NCBI GenBank assembly: GCA_009844425.1
Contig: VYBN01000013.1
Coordinates: 62,001-126,000, forward strand
Direction: 5' to 3'
DNA: 64,000 bases
Origin: Gammaproteobacteria bacterium
GTDB lineage: Bacteria > Pseudomonadota > Gammaproteobacteria > Steroidobacterales > Foliamicaceae
Positions 8,025 through 17,190 of the stretch are shown piece by piece. The first letter of the stretch is position 1. Every line of letters begins with the position of its first letter. Below the pieces are notes generated by a model. That model worked only from the letters and a program-made list of their open reading frames with translations. It was not told where the DNA came from and searched no databases. A program made the position numbers and the translations under genes.

Positions 8025-9431
8025 CTAGTGAACGGGCATGATACGGCCGCGCGCAATGACGCGGTCGATCGTCCTGGTATTGCTGATGTCTATGAGCGGG
8101 TTGGCGTCGAGCAGGACCAGGTCGGCGCGCATTCCCGGGGCGATCGCGCCCATTTCATCCTCGAGCGAGAAGAACTTCGCCGGCTGTAACGTGGCGGCGC
8201 CCAGGGCGTCAAGCGGCGTGAGCCCGGCGGCGACCAGCACTTCCAGTTCGTTGTGCAGGCTGTAGCCGGGAATGGCCAGCGCGATCGGCGTGTCCGTGCC
8301 GGCGCCGACCGGCACTCCGGCTTCGTGCATGCGGGCGATCATTTCCAGCGTGTAGCGCGCGGCCGTGAGATCGCGTTGCCCCGGGTCCCGGCTGACCCAC
8401 GGCGAGGGACCGCTCCATTCCTCCTGCACCCCCTGCGGTATGCCGGCCAGGGCTTCCGGCCAGTCGTCCCGGGCGAAGACGGGAAACATGGAAAGCGCAT
8501 TCAGGCGCGCGGTCGGAACCTGAATGGTGTTGCGCAGCGTCCCGATAACATCGGCGCATTGCTGTTCATCAAAGGCGGCAATCGCTTCCCTGCGCTGCAG
8601 GCTGTGCAGGAACGTGCGCAGCTTCATGCCGGAGCTTTCTTCGCCCGCCGACAGTTGCTGCCGGCGCGTTTCGAGCAACTCGTCGGAGTTTGCGGCGCAG
8701 TCCAGCTCGACATTCCGCAGGTGCTCCATCGAATTCACATGCGGACCGGCCGTGGAGGCGCGCATGGAAAGAGGCACGTGGGAGGCAATCGGCAGGCCGT
8801 GCGTCCCCGCCGCTTCGACCAATGCCGCGAACACTTCGGGGCTGACCATCTCGTAGATCTTGATGAAGTCCACGCCCTGAGACTTGAGTTCCGCGACCCT
8901 GGACCGGGCCGTCGGGGCTTCAGGGTTCGGAACGCCGATTTCCGGCGCGTCGATTCCGTCGTAAACCACCGTGGCGCCGTCCAGCAGCGGGCCGCTGAAG
9001 AACACCCGCGGCGCAACCGCTCCCTGGGCGCGCATGCGTTCCACCACGGGCGCTATCTTCTCCATCAACCCGCCGGTATCGCGCACGCTGGTAATCCCGT
9101 AACGGATGAACATCTCCGGCATCGTGGCCGTGAATCGGTCGTCGTAGGTCAGGTGAACGTGCATGTCCCACAAACCCGGAATAAGGAACTTGCCGGCGCC
9201 GTCGATCTGCTCCGCGGCCGTGAAGTAGATCGAATCGGCGGGACCGACGGCGACAATCCGGTCGCCGTCGATGAGCACCGTCTGCCCCGGCCGCTCGCCG
9301 GACACGGCGTCGATCACGGTCACGTTGCTGATCGCAATTCCGGATTGAGTATCCTCGGGCCCAGATCCGCAGGCCCCGGCGGCCAGCAGGGCCGGCAGGA
9401 AGACGGCAGCAAGCCTGGCTTGAGCGTTCAC
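8025..9431 (-). CDS. Amidohydrolase family protein (imidazolonepropionase-like), exported
   Basis: A 468-residue metal-dependent hydrolase. The start is the GTG at 9431, which overlaps the pgsA stop (GTGA); an open frame further upstream is only the antisense-free shadow of pgsA. The N-terminus (ARLAAVFLPALLAAGACGSG) is a signal peptide with a possible, atypical lipobox (AGAC). The amidohydrolase signatures are DMHVHLTYDD (metal-binding HxH, about residue 90), the carboxylated-Lys region VDFIKIYEMV, SHVPLS and VGAGTDTPIA (metal-binding Asp), and the chain ends with the ADLVLLDANPL domain. Related enzymes hydrolyse prolyl dipeptides, lactones or imidazolone; the substrate is not predictable here. 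Confidence 0.85.
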   Translation of the reverse strand: MNAQARLAAVFLPALLAAGACGSGPEDTQSGIAISNVTVIDAVSGERPGQTVLIDGDRIVAVGPADSIYFTAAEQIDGAGKFLIPGLWDMHVHLTYDDRFTATMPEMFIRYGITSVRDTGGLMEKIAPVVERMRAQGAVAPRVFFSGPLLDGATVVYDGIDAPEIGVPNPEAPTARSRVAELKSQGVDFIKIYEMVSPEVFAALVEAAGTHGLPIASHVPLSMRASTAGPHVNSMEHLRNVELDCAANSDELLETRRQQLSAGEESSGMKLRTFLHSLQRREAIAAFDEQQCADVIGTLRNTIQVPTARLNALSMFPVFARDDWPEALAGIPQGVQEEWSGPSPWVSRDPGQRDLTAARYTLEMIARMHEAGVPVGAGTDTPIALAIPGYSLHNELEVLVAAGLTPLDALGAATLQPAKFFSLEDEMGAIAPGMRADLVLLDANPLIDISNTRTIDRVIARGRIMPVH

Positions 9432-9988
9432 GAGGCGGATGTGCTGCGCACGGCCGTCCTGGCCCGCAACATGTACAAGGCGCCGGTCAGCAGCGTCAGC
9501 ACGGCCGATAACAGCAGCAATACGTAACCGATTTCGTACAGCGGCAGGAAACACAGCGGTTCTTCGTACAGCATGAACGCCAGGGCCACCATCTGCCCGA
9601 TGGACTTGTACTTGGCCAGCTGGATAACGTTGACCCGGCCCCGCTGGCCGAGGGCCGCCATCCATTCCCGCAGCGCCGAAACGGCCACCTCCCGGCCGAT
9701 GATCACGATCGCCACCAGCGCCAGCAACATACCCGGATTGGCCTGGACCAGGAGCAGCAGCGCGGCGATGACCAGCAGCTTGTCCGCCACCGGGTCCAGG
9801 AAAGCCCCGAAGCGCGATCCCTGGTCGAAGCGCCTGGCCACCCAGCCGTCCGCCCAATCGGTGAGCGCGGCGGCGCCGAAGACCAGACCGGCGACCGGGT
9901 GCGCCCAGGGATACGGAAGGTAGTAAAGGGCCACGATGCTGGGCATGGCGGCGACCCGGAACCACGTCAGGATGATCGCGAGGTTCAT
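9428..9988 (-). CDS. pgsA: CDP-diacylglycerol--glycerol-3-phosphate 3-phosphatidyltransferase
   Basis: A 186-residue integral membrane enzyme making phosphatidylglycerol phosphate, the committed step to phosphatidylglycerol and cardiolipin. The full CDP-alcohol phosphotransferase signature is present: D44-x2-D47-G48-x2-A51-R52-x8-G61-x3-D65-x3-D69. The N-terminal LTWFRVAAMP is typical of PgsA. Five to six hydrophobic helices follow. It lies 41 bases downstream of uvrC on the same strand, the arrangement common in gammaproteobacteria, and its stop overlaps the GTG start of the amidohydrolase gene. Length matches the family. Confidence 0.95.
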   Translation of the reverse strand: MNLAIILTWFRVAAMPSIVALYYLPYPWAHPVAGLVFGAAALTDWADGWVARRFDQGSRFGAFLDPVADKLLVIAALLLLVQANPGMLLALVAIVIIGREVAVSALREWMAALGQRGRVNVIQLAKYKSIGQMVALAFMLYEEPLCFLPLYEIGYVLLLLSAVLTLLTGALYMLRARTAVRSTSAS

Positions 9989-10029
9989 GCCGCCACTATA
10001 GCCAATTCGCCCCCGCCCCGGCGCATGGG

Positions 10030-11856
10030 TCAGTGCAGCGCGCCGTAGATTCTCTGCGCGAGTTCCGGGCCGATGCCGGGCAGTTTGCGCAGATCCTCCA
10101 CGGGAGCGGCCTCGACGCCGCGCAATCCGCCGAAGTGCCGCAGGAGCTGGCGGCGTCGCTTGGGCCCGAGCCCGGGCACTTCCTCCAGCACCGAGGATTT
10201 GCGCGCGCCGTGGCGCCGGCGGCGGTGGCCTTCCAGCGCGAAGCGGTGGGCTTCGTCGCGTATTCTCGCAATCAGTTTCAGCGCCGCGGAGCCCGACCCG
10301 GGAATCAGCGGCCGTGCGAGGTCCGGCATGTAGATGCGCTCGCGACCCTCGCGGCGCCCGAAGCCCTTGGCCACGGCGGCCACCGGCATGCTCGACAGCC
10401 CCAGCGCTTCCAGTTCGGCGCGCGCCGCGTTCAGCTGGCCGCGGCCGCCGTCGATCAGCAGCAGCTCAGGCAACGGCGATTCTTCCCGGACAAGCCGGCC
10501 ATAGCGCCGGCGCACGGCCTCGGCAATGGCGCCGTAGTCGTCGCCGCTTTCGGCGCCGCGGATATTGAACCGCCGGTACTCGGAACGGCTGGCGCCCTCG
10601 GGCGAGAAGACCACGCAGGAGGCAACCGGCGACTCGCCGCCGGTATGGCTGATGTCGAAGCACTCGATACGTTCGGGCGGGCGCATCAGTTGCAGTTCCT
10701 TCGCCAGCGCCTTCAACTGGGAAGCGAGCCCCCGGGCGCCCGCGGCTTGCTGCTGCGCCCCGGCGTCCGCGTTCCTGCGCGCCAGTTCGACCCAGCGCCG
10801 TCGCCAGCCGCGCACGTTCCAGCGCACCGCCACGCGATGGCCGCTCTGCATGCCCAGCGCGCTCTCCAGCAGTCCGCGCCGGCTGACCGGTCCGCCGGTA
10901 ATGACTTCCCTCGGCGCACCGCGCTCAAAGTAATGCTGCGAGATAAAGGCGCTCAACACCTCATCGGATTCCACCCCCGGCACGACCCGCGGAAAGAACA
11001 GCCGGCTGCCGGTCAGCGTGCCGCGCCGGATCCACAACACGGCCACGCAGAAGACGCCGCCGCTTTCGGCCACCGCGACCACGTCCAGGTCGCGCGCTGC
11101 GCCGCCCGCCACCGACTGGCTGGCCTGTATCCGCTGAAGCGCGGCCACCCGGTCGCGCAGCAGCGCCGCGCGTTCGTAATCCAGGTCCTCCGCCGCCCGC
11201 TCCATGCGCCCCAGCAGGTCCTCCAGCACCGCTTCGTTCTTGCCTTCCAGGAACAGCAGCGCCTGGCTTGCGTCGGCGGCATATTCCTCTTCGCTCACCA
11301 GGCCCACGCAGGGCGCCGTGCAGCGGTCCAGCTGGTACTGCAGGCAGGGCCGCTCGCGATAGCGGAAATAGGAATCCTCGCAAAGCCGGATGCGGAACAG
11401 CTTCTGCGCCTGGCCCAGCGCGCTGCGCACCGCAGCGGCGTTGGAATAAGGTCCCAGGTAGCGGCCCTTGCCGCGCCGCGCGCCGCGATGGAAGGCAAAC
11501 CGCGGGAACGGGTCGCGGGTGGTCGCGTAGATGTACGGATAGCTCTTGTCGTCGCGCAGATAGATATTGAACCGCGGCTTGTGGCGCTTGATCAGGTTGC
11601 ATTCCAGCAGCAAGGCTTCCTGCTCCGTTTCGGTGACGGTCACTTCCACCCGCCGGGTGCGTTTCATCAGTTTCCGGATGCGCGGCTGATGGCTGCGCGA
11701 ACCGAAGTACGACGCCACGCGCCGTCTCAGGTTCTTGGCCTTGCCCACGTACAGGATGGCGCCCCTGCCGTCCAGCATCCGGTAGACGCCGCAGCTCCGG
11801 GTCAGGCTCTCGAGGAATTTCCCCGGATTGAAATCGTCCTGCTTTTCGGCGCTCAT
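10030..11856 (-). CDS. uvrC: Excinuclease ABC subunit C
   Basis: A 608-residue nucleotide-excision-repair nuclease that makes the 3' and 5' incisions with UvrAB. The chosen ATG (11856) gives the usual UvrC N-terminus. Domains in order: GIY-YIG nuclease (residues about 15-95, SCGVYRML ... ILYVGKAKNL), a Cys-rich segment, a UVR motif that binds UvrB (about 200-235, DLLGRMERAAEDLDYERAA), the UvrC RNase H-like endonuclease (about 370-540, with ECFDISHTGGE and LLLIDGGRGQL carrying catalytic Asp), and C-terminal helix-hairpin-helix motifs (VPGLGPKRRRQLLRHFG, LPGIGPELAQRIY). It lies between the DAHP synthase gene, 11 bases upstream, and pgsA. Confidence 0.97.
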   Translation of the reverse strand: MSAEKQDDFNPGKFLESLTRSCGVYRMLDGRGAILYVGKAKNLRRRVASYFGSRSHQPRIRKLMKRTRRVEVTVTETEQEALLLECNLIKRHKPRFNIYLRDDKSYPYIYATTRDPFPRFAFHRGARRGKGRYLGPYSNAAAVRSALGQAQKLFRIRLCEDSYFRYRERPCLQYQLDRCTAPCVGLVSEEEYAADASQALLFLEGKNEAVLEDLLGRMERAAEDLDYERAALLRDRVAALQRIQASQSVAGGAARDLDVVAVAESGGVFCVAVLWIRRGTLTGSRLFFPRVVPGVESDEVLSAFISQHYFERGAPREVITGGPVSRRGLLESALGMQSGHRVAVRWNVRGWRRRWVELARRNADAGAQQQAAGARGLASQLKALAKELQLMRPPERIECFDISHTGGESPVASCVVFSPEGASRSEYRRFNIRGAESGDDYGAIAEAVRRRYGRLVREESPLPELLLIDGGRGQLNAARAELEALGLSSMPVAAVAKGFGRREGRERIYMPDLARPLIPGSGSAALKLIARIRDEAHRFALEGHRRRRHGARKSSVLEEVPGLGPKRRRQLLRHFGGLRGVEAAPVEDLRKLPGIGPELAQRIYGALH

Positions 11857-11867
11857 CGGCGCCAACG

Positions 11868-13232
11868 CTAAGCGGCCGCCTGTTGCGTGATCGACATGGC
11901 GAGTTCCATCGCCTGCTCGTAGTTCAGGCGTGGATCGACCTGGGTGCGGTAGCTCTTGTCGAGACCGGCCTCGTCCAGCCCTCGCGCGCCGCCGATGCAC
12001 TCGGTGACGTTCTCGCCGGTCAGTTCCAGGTGCACGCCGCCGAGGACGGTGCCGGCGCGCGAATGCAGTTCGAAAGACTGCTTCAGTTCGGCTTCGATAT
12101 TCTCGAGCCGGCGCGTCTTGCGGCCGTTGGCGACCGTCTCGATATTGCCGTGCATGGGATCACACATCCAAAGGACCAGTGCGCCGGCGCGCTGCACCGC
12201 GTCGATCAGGGACGGCAGCACCTCGCCGACCTTGCCCGCGCCCATGCGGTGGATCAGCGTGATGCGTCCCGGCTGGTTGTCAGGGTTCAGGATCCGGAGC
12301 AGGTCCAGCAGCCACTCGGGCGTCATTCCCGGGCCGATCTTGATCCCCATGGGATTGGCCACCCCGCGGAAAAACTCCACGTGCCCGCCGTCGGGTTGCG
12401 CGGTTCGCATGCCGATCCAGGGGAAATGAGCGGTCAGGTCGTACCACAGCCCTCGGTGATCCAGGTATCGGGTCTGGGCCTGCTCGTAGTGCAGCAGCAG
12501 GCCCTCATGCGAAGTGTAGAAATCGGTGCGGCGCAGGCGGCTCAGGTCGCGCCCGGTGGAGTGCTCGATGAAATCCAGGGAGCGGGTAATCCGGTCCACG
12601 ATCACTTCGTAAGCCTGGGACTGGGGCGAATGATTCACCCAGTCCAGGTCCCAGTTCTCCGGGTGGTGCAGATCGGCGAACCCGCCGTCCACCAGCGAGC
12701 GGATGAAGTTCAGCGTCAATGCGGCGCGCTCGTAGCCGCGCAGCAGCAGTTTGGGGTCCGGCTCGCGGTCACCGGTGGTGAACGATTCCCGGTTCACCAG
12801 GTCGCCGCGGAAGCTCGGCAGCGACACCTGCTCGCGCGACTCCAGCGGCGCCGAGCGCGGCTTGGCGTATTGCCCGGCCATGCGACCGATGCGCACGATC
12901 GGCTTGCGCAGCCCGTAGCTCAGCACCAGGCTCATCTGCAACAGCACTTTCAGCCGACTCACGATGATGTCGGAGGTGCATTCCTCGAAGGTCTCGGCGC
13001 AGTCGCCGCCCTGCAGCACGAAGCTCTCGCCACGCTGCGCCTCCGCGATGGCCGTGCGCAGCGATTCGACCTCCCAGCTGGTCACGATGGGCGGCAGCGC
13101 GGACAGCTCTTTCAGCGCCGCGTCCAGCGCCTCGGTGTCACGGTATTCCGGCTGCTGCTGGGTTTCCCGGCCGAGCCAGCCGTCCGGACTCCACTGGTCC
13201 GTTGCCTGTCTGTCGGTCAGCGCGAAAGCCAT
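11868..13232 (-). CDS. 3-deoxy-7-phosphoheptulonate (DAHP) synthase, class II
   Basis: A 454-residue enzyme that condenses phosphoenolpyruvate and erythrose-4-phosphate, the first shikimate-pathway step. The ATG at 13232 follows a G-rich SD and starts MAFALTDRQ. Class II (plant/mycobacterial type) hallmarks are SFVLQGGDCAETF, RIGRMAGQYAKPRS, DFYTSHEGLLL, GVANPMGIKIGPGM, IHRMGAGKV and VLWMCDPMHGN, followed by TVLGGVHLELTGENVTEC; these carry the metal-binding Cys, His, Glu and Asp. Many gammaproteobacteria use class I enzymes instead. The gene is divergent from nfeD, with a 22-bp tandem repeat in the intergenic region. Confidence 0.95.
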   Translation of the reverse strand: MAFALTDRQATDQWSPDGWLGRETQQQPEYRDTEALDAALKELSALPPIVTSWEVESLRTAIAEAQRGESFVLQGGDCAETFEECTSDIIVSRLKVLLQMSLVLSYGLRKPIVRIGRMAGQYAKPRSAPLESREQVSLPSFRGDLVNRESFTTGDREPDPKLLLRGYERAALTLNFIRSLVDGGFADLHHPENWDLDWVNHSPQSQAYEVIVDRITRSLDFIEHSTGRDLSRLRRTDFYTSHEGLLLHYEQAQTRYLDHRGLWYDLTAHFPWIGMRTAQPDGGHVEFFRGVANPMGIKIGPGMTPEWLLDLLRILNPDNQPGRITLIHRMGAGKVGEVLPSLIDAVQRAGALVLWMCDPMHGNIETVANGRKTRRLENIEAELKQSFELHSRAGTVLGGVHLELTGENVTECIGGARGLDEAGLDKSYRTQVDPRLNYEQAMELAMSITQQAAA

Positions 13233-13280
13233 TTTTCGTCCCCCCTGCGGTTTTGCCGGGCTAACCCCGAATTCTAACGG

Positions 13281-13324
13281 CGAACACCCTTGCGTGCTAT
13301 GGCGAATACCCTTGCGTGCTATGA
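13281..13324. repeat. Tandem 22-bp direct repeat between DAHP synthase and nfeD
   Basis: Two adjacent 22-base units (13281-13302 and 13303-13324) differ at only two positions; the common core is CCCTTGCGTGCTATG. The repeat lies in the 105-base divergent promoter region, 14 bases before the nfeD ATG. A TATGAT hexamer at 13320-13325 could be a -10 box for nfeD. Paired direct repeats here could be a regulator site for either gene; alternatively this is a chance slippage duplication. No protein can be assigned. Confidence 0.6.
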
Positions 13325-13337
13325 TGCTACGCCCTTT

Positions 13338-14918
13338 ATGCAAGCACGTTCCAAAGCGCGCAGGTTACTGTTTTCGTCCGCCCTTCTGGTCCTTGCGGGC
13401 GTTTTCCTGTGGCGCGCGGGGCCGGCGCAGGATGCTTCGGAAGAACCCGTCGAAGAGGAGTCCCGGGACCTCGCGCTGGTGCTTACGATCGAAGACGCCA
13501 TCAGCGTTGCGACCGCCGAATTCTTCATCACCAGCCTCGAGACCGCGCAGGAGCGCAACGCCAGGATCCTGGTGCTGGAACTGGACACGCCCGGCGGGCT
13601 GATGATCGCGATGGAAGACATGATCAAGGCGATCCTGGCTTCGGACGTGCCGGTTGCGGTGTACGTGACGCCGAGCGGTGCGAAGGCGGCCAGCGCCGGC
13701 ACCTACATCCTCTACGCCAGCCATGTCGCCGCCATGGACCGCACGACTACGCTGGGCGCGGCGACCCCTGTGAGCATGGGCCAGGCTGGCGGCGCTGCCG
13801 CCTCGATCGGGGCGGTCCTGCTCGACAACCATGAACCGTCCGCCGGGGATGAAGCCACCCCGGACGAAGGCGAGGAAACAGGCGCCCCGCGGGACGAAGC
13901 GGAGGAAGGCGCCAGCGGCGAAGACGGCGATTCCTCCGAAGAAACCGAAGAATCACCGGGCAGGACCGCGGAGGAAATCGACGCCGAGGCCATGAAGCGC
14001 AAGGTCGTCAACGACGCGGTGGCGCGGATTCGTTCGCTCGCCAACCTGCGCGGGCGCAACGCCGACTGGGCCGAGCAGGCGGTCCGCGAAGGCGTGACGC
14101 TGGAATCCGAGGAAGCCGTCGAAATGAACGTCGCCGACTTCATCGCCAATGATCTGGAGGAACTGCTCGAGAAGGCGGATGGCCGGGAGGTGGACCTGAA
14201 TGGCGAGAAAGTTCGCCTGCAGACCGCCGGAGCGGAGATCGAGCGGCTGGAGCCGGACTGGCGCACCCGCTTCCTGTCGATCCTGACCAACCCGAACGTG
14301 GCTTACCTGCTGCTGATCGTCGGTCTTTACGGACTGCTGCTGGAAGGTTATAACCCCGGCACCTGGATACCAGGAGTCATCGGCGTCATCTGCCTGCTGC
14401 TGGCAGCCTACGCGCTGAGCATATTGCCGGTCAATTACGCGGGGCTGGCGCTCATGGCCCTGGGGGTGGGCCTTATCGTTGCGGAATCCATTACGCCCAG
14501 TTTCGGCGTATTGGGATTTGGAGGAGTCGTGGCATTCGTTGTGGGATCGATCATTCTGTTTGACACCGGCATTCCGGGATTCGAGGCGCCGCTGCGCGTG
14601 ATCGGAGGCGTGGGGCTGGCGGCCGGGCTGATCATGTTCGGCCTGGTCGTGGTGCTGGCCCGCAGCCGGCGCCGGCCGGTGGTCAGCGGGGCGGAAAGCC
14701 TGGTGGGCCGTAGAGCCGTGGTCCTGGAGGATTTTGAGAGCGCCGGGCCGGTGCTGGTCCAGGGCGAGCGCTGGCATGCCACCAGCGAATCTCCGGTCAG
14801 GAAAGGCCAAGAACTTTACGTGCAGTCGGTGGACCGGCTGCGGCTGGAAGTCGGGGACGCGCCGCCCACGCGCGCATCGCTTCCAAACTTATTCTCTTTG
14901 TTGAAGAAAACGGGATAA
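13338..14918 (+). CDS. nfeD: NfeD-family membrane serine protease (ClpP-class)
   Basis: A 526-residue inner-membrane protein whose partners are slipin/stomatin proteins; the next gene is one. A signal/anchor helix (residues 10-28) is followed by the ClpP-like protease domain with [10 protein letters not shown] and the presumed nucleophile S119 in KAASAGTYI. The region that carries the catalytic Lys in this family begins [18 protein letters not shown] (K220/K222). Residues about 151-213 are an unusual acidic, low-complexity insertion (many Glu/Asp/Gly/Ser) between Ser and Lys regions. Residues about 320-450 hold at least four membrane helices, and the C-terminal NfeD OB-fold starts near [13 protein letters not shown]. 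The family cleaves stomatin C-termini in archaea. Confidence 0.9.
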   Translation: MQARSKARRLLFSSALLVLAGVFLWRAGPAQDASEEPVEEESRDLALVLTIEDAISVATAEFFITSLETAQERNARILVLELDTPGGLMIAMEDMIKAILASDVPVAVYVTPSGAKAASAGTYILYASHVAAMDRTTTLGAATPVSMGQAGGAAASIGAVLLDNHEPSAGDEATPDEGEETGAPRDEAEEGASGEDGDSSEETEESPGRTAEEIDAEAMKRKVVNDAVARIRSLANLRGRNADWAEQAVREGVTLESEEAVEMNVADFIANDLEELLEKADGREVDLNGEKVRLQTAGAEIERLEPDWRTRFLSILTNPNVAYLLLIVGLYGLLLEGYNPGTWIPGVIGVICLLLAAYALSILPVNYAGLALMALGVGLIVAESITPSFGVLGFGGVVAFVVGSIILFDTGIPGFEAPLRVIGGVGLAAGLIMFGLVVVLARSRRRPVVSGAESLVGRRAVVLEDFESAGPVLVQGERWHATSESPVRKGQELYVQSVDRLRLEVGDAPPTRASLPNLFSLLKKTG

Positions 14919-14928
14919 GGAGTTAAAA

Positions 14929-15681
14929 ATGTTGACTTATCTTATTGCAGGAATAATCGTTCTGGTGCTCATAGTCGCCTCGGTGCGGATCCTTGCGGAG
15001 TATGAGCGAGGCGTGATTTTCCTGCTCGGCCGGTTCTGGAAGGTCAAGGGGCCGGGGCTGATCATCGTGATCCCGCTGGTCCAGAGGATGGTACGGGTAG
15101 ACCTGCGCGTCATCGTCATGGACGTGCCCACCCAGGACGTGATCTCGCACGACAACGTATCGGTCAAGGTCAACGCCGTGGTCTATTTCCGGATCGTGGA
15201 TCCGGAGCGGGCCATCATCCAGGTGGCGAACGTGTTCGAGGCCACCAGCCAGCTGGCGCAGACCACCCTGCGCTCGGTGCTGGGCCAGCACGAACTGGAC
15301 GAGATGCTGTCCGAGCGCGATAAGCTGAACCAGGACATCCAGGTGATCCTGGACCAGCACACCGACGCCTGGGGCATCAAGGTCTCCAACGTCGAGATCA
15401 AGCACGTGGACCTGGACGAGAGCATGATCCGCGCGATCGCCGCCCAGGCCGAGGCCGAGAGGGCCCGGCGCGCCAAGGTCATTCACGCGGAGGGCGAGCG
15501 GCAGGCGGCCGCGCAGCTTTCCGAAGCCGCGGCAACGCTGGCCGAACAGGGCCAGGCGCTGCAGTTGCGCTACCTGCAGACGCTCACCGAGGTGGCCAAC
15601 GAAGGCAGTTCCACAATCGTGTTTCCGCTGCCCATCGATCTGGTCAAGCCGCTGCTGAAGATGGCCGGAGACAGTAAATGA
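14929..15681 (+). CDS. Slipin / stomatin-like SPFH protein
   Basis: A 250-residue membrane-anchored SPFH scaffold. It starts 10 bases after nfeD with a strong SD (AAGGAG) and is cotranscribed with it; NfeD-slipin is a known pair for membrane-domain organisation. An N-terminal hydrophobic anchor (residues 3-20) is followed by the SPFH/Band-7 domain (about 22-190) with [57 protein letters not shown] and a coiled coil of [19 protein letters not shown]. The C-terminus ends with [17 protein letters not shown], as in slipins. The stop overlaps the next start by four bases. Confidence 0.95.
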   Translation: MLTYLIAGIIVLVLIVASVRILAEYERGVIFLLGRFWKVKGPGLIIVIPLVQRMVRVDLRVIVMDVPTQDVISHDNVSVKVNAVVYFRIVDPERAIIQVANVFEATSQLAQTTLRSVLGQHELDEMLSERDKLNQDIQVILDQHTDAWGIKVSNVEIKHVDLDESMIRAIAAQAEAERARRAKVIHAEGERQAAAQLSEAAATLAEQGQALQLRYLQTLTEVANEGSSTIVFPLPIDLVKPLLKMAGDSK

Positions 15682-17108
15682 GCCGGGAATATGACATCAT
15701 CGTGGTCGGCGCCGGTTCCGCCGGCCTGCCGGCCGCGATCTTCGCGTCCCAGGGCGGCGCCCGGGTGCTGCAGATCGACGCCGACACGCGCGTGGGCGGT
15801 ACGCTCTACTGGTCTTCGGGCCAGATCAGCGCCGCGGGCACGCGCCAGCAGGCCGCGCTGGGCATCGAGGACAGCCCCGAGGAACACTACCAGGACGCCC
15901 AGCGCATCGCCTACGGCGGGATAGACCCGGTCCTCGGGCGGCTGGCCACAGGCGGCGCCGCGGACACCCTGCACTGGCTCATGGACATCGGGCTTGAGCT
16001 GGCGCCGGAAACGCCCGTCGCCGGGATGGTGCACGAACCCTATACGACGCGCCGCTACGTCTGGGGCCACGAGCAGGCGATTTCGATTCTCAAGGTGATC
16101 GAGCCCGTGCATCGTGAACTGGTGGCATCGGGGGCGATCGATCTGCGGCTGCAGACCCGCATGACCGGCCTGCTCACTTCCGCATCCGGCTCAGTGATCG
16201 GAGTCAAGGCCGAATGCAACGGTCAGGAAGTCGAGTACCGGGCGCCGAGCGTGGCGCTGACTACAGGCGGGTACGCGGCCAATCCCGAGCTCTGGAACGA
16301 GGTCACGCCCTACCCCCTGCACTCCCACTGCAACCCGTTTTCGCGCGGTGAAGGAATCATTGCGGCCCGCGAAATCGGCGCCAGGATCGACCGCACGGAT
16401 CAGTTCCTGGCCACCTTCGCGGGCTTCCTGCAGGACCCGGACGATCCCCTGAGCGCCTGGTTCTTCCAGCTTGCGCCGGCCTACCGGGCGCCATGGGAAA
16501 TCTACGTGGACGGCCAGGGCAAGCGGTTCCTGCGCGAGGACCACCCCAGCATTCACTACAGCGAGACCTCGCTGTTGAAGCAGCCCGGCATGCGCATGGT
16601 CATCGTGTTCGACGAAGGCATACGCCAGAACGCGACGCCCATGTCCGTACTGGACAAGCAGGGCCGAGACCTGCGTCCCGAATTCAATACGCACCCGTCG
16701 TTCCAGAAGGCCGACACCATCGAGGAACTGGCCGGCCGGTTCGATATTCTGCCCGAAAACCTCGTGGCGACGGTCAATCGTTACAACGAAGCCGTCGACA
16801 ATCACGAGGACCCCGACTTCAATCGCCTGTACATGCCGCGCCGCATCGACCGCGCGCCGTTTTACGGCATTGAGGCGGTGGGCGTGACGGTGATCAGCCC
16901 CGGCGGCGTCAGCGTGAACGGCGACCTGCAGGTCGTGGACGAGTCCGGCAAGCCGATCGGCGGCCTCTACGCCGCCGGCGAAATACTCGGCTTTACGCGC
17001 CTGTCGGGCGCCGCCTTCGTCGGTGGAATGTCGCTGATGCCGGCCATGACCTTCGGCCGCATGATCGGCGAGCAGGCCGCCGCCCAACTGAAGGCCCGCG
17101 CCGCCTGA
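15678..17108 (+). CDS. FAD-dependent oxidoreductase (fumarate reductase/KstD-like flavoprotein)
   Basis: A 476-residue flavoprotein of the FAD_binding_2 (succinate dehydrogenase/fumarate reductase) superfamily. The N-terminal Rossmann motif [18 protein letters not shown] binds FAD; the C-terminal FAD signature is [23 protein letters not shown] split across the usual position. The middle cap domain has [13 protein letters not shown]. No signal peptide or haem motif is present, so it is cytoplasmic. Relatives reduce or dehydrogenate steroid-like or enoate substrates; the substrate cannot be stated. It shares an ATGA overlap with the slipin gene, so the three genes from nfeD form one operon. Confidence 0.85.
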   Translation: MSREYDIIVVGAGSAGLPAAIFASQGGARVLQIDADTRVGGTLYWSSGQISAAGTRQQAALGIEDSPEEHYQDAQRIAYGGIDPVLGRLATGGAADTLHWLMDIGLELAPETPVAGMVHEPYTTRRYVWGHEQAISILKVIEPVHRELVASGAIDLRLQTRMTGLLTSASGSVIGVKAECNGQEVEYRAPSVALTTGGYAANPELWNEVTPYPLHSHCNPFSRGEGIIAAREIGARIDRTDQFLATFAGFLQDPDDPLSAWFFQLAPAYRAPWEIYVDGQGKRFLREDHPSIHYSETSLLKQPGMRMVIVFDEGIRQNATPMSVLDKQGRDLRPEFNTHPSFQKADTIEELAGRFDILPENLVATVNRYNEAVDNHEDPDFNRLYMPRRIDRAPFYGIEAVGVTVISPGGVSVNGDLQVVDESGKPIGGLYAAGEILGFTRLSGAAFVGGMSLMPAMTFGRMIGEQAAAQLKARAA

Positions 17109-17118
17109 CGGAATCCCC

Positions 17119-17190
17119 CTTGGAGCGAGGGCGTCCTGGTTGGGAGGGCGTCCCGCTCTCCGCGAAGGCGGGACGCCTCCGCCCCCAGAG
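17119..17190. repeat. Double-hairpin GC-rich repeat, copy a (minus orientation)
   Basis: On the minus strand this reads GGCGTCCCGCCTTCGCGGAG followed by a GCGGGACGCCCTC arm, the same core as the copies at 36268, 48249 and 54021. It fills the gap between the convergent flavoprotein and S41-protease genes, where its GC hairpins could serve as a bidirectional transcription barrier. There is no T-tract. Confidence 0.75.

Noticed and set aside
9432-9965. Extended N-terminus of the amidohydrolase frame
   Set aside because: The extension runs through pgsA in another frame; the GTG at 9431 overlapping the pgsA stop begins a normal signal peptide.
10033-11871. 612-codon plus-strand frame opposite uvrC
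   Set aside because: uvrC on the other strand has every expected domain; the mirror has none.
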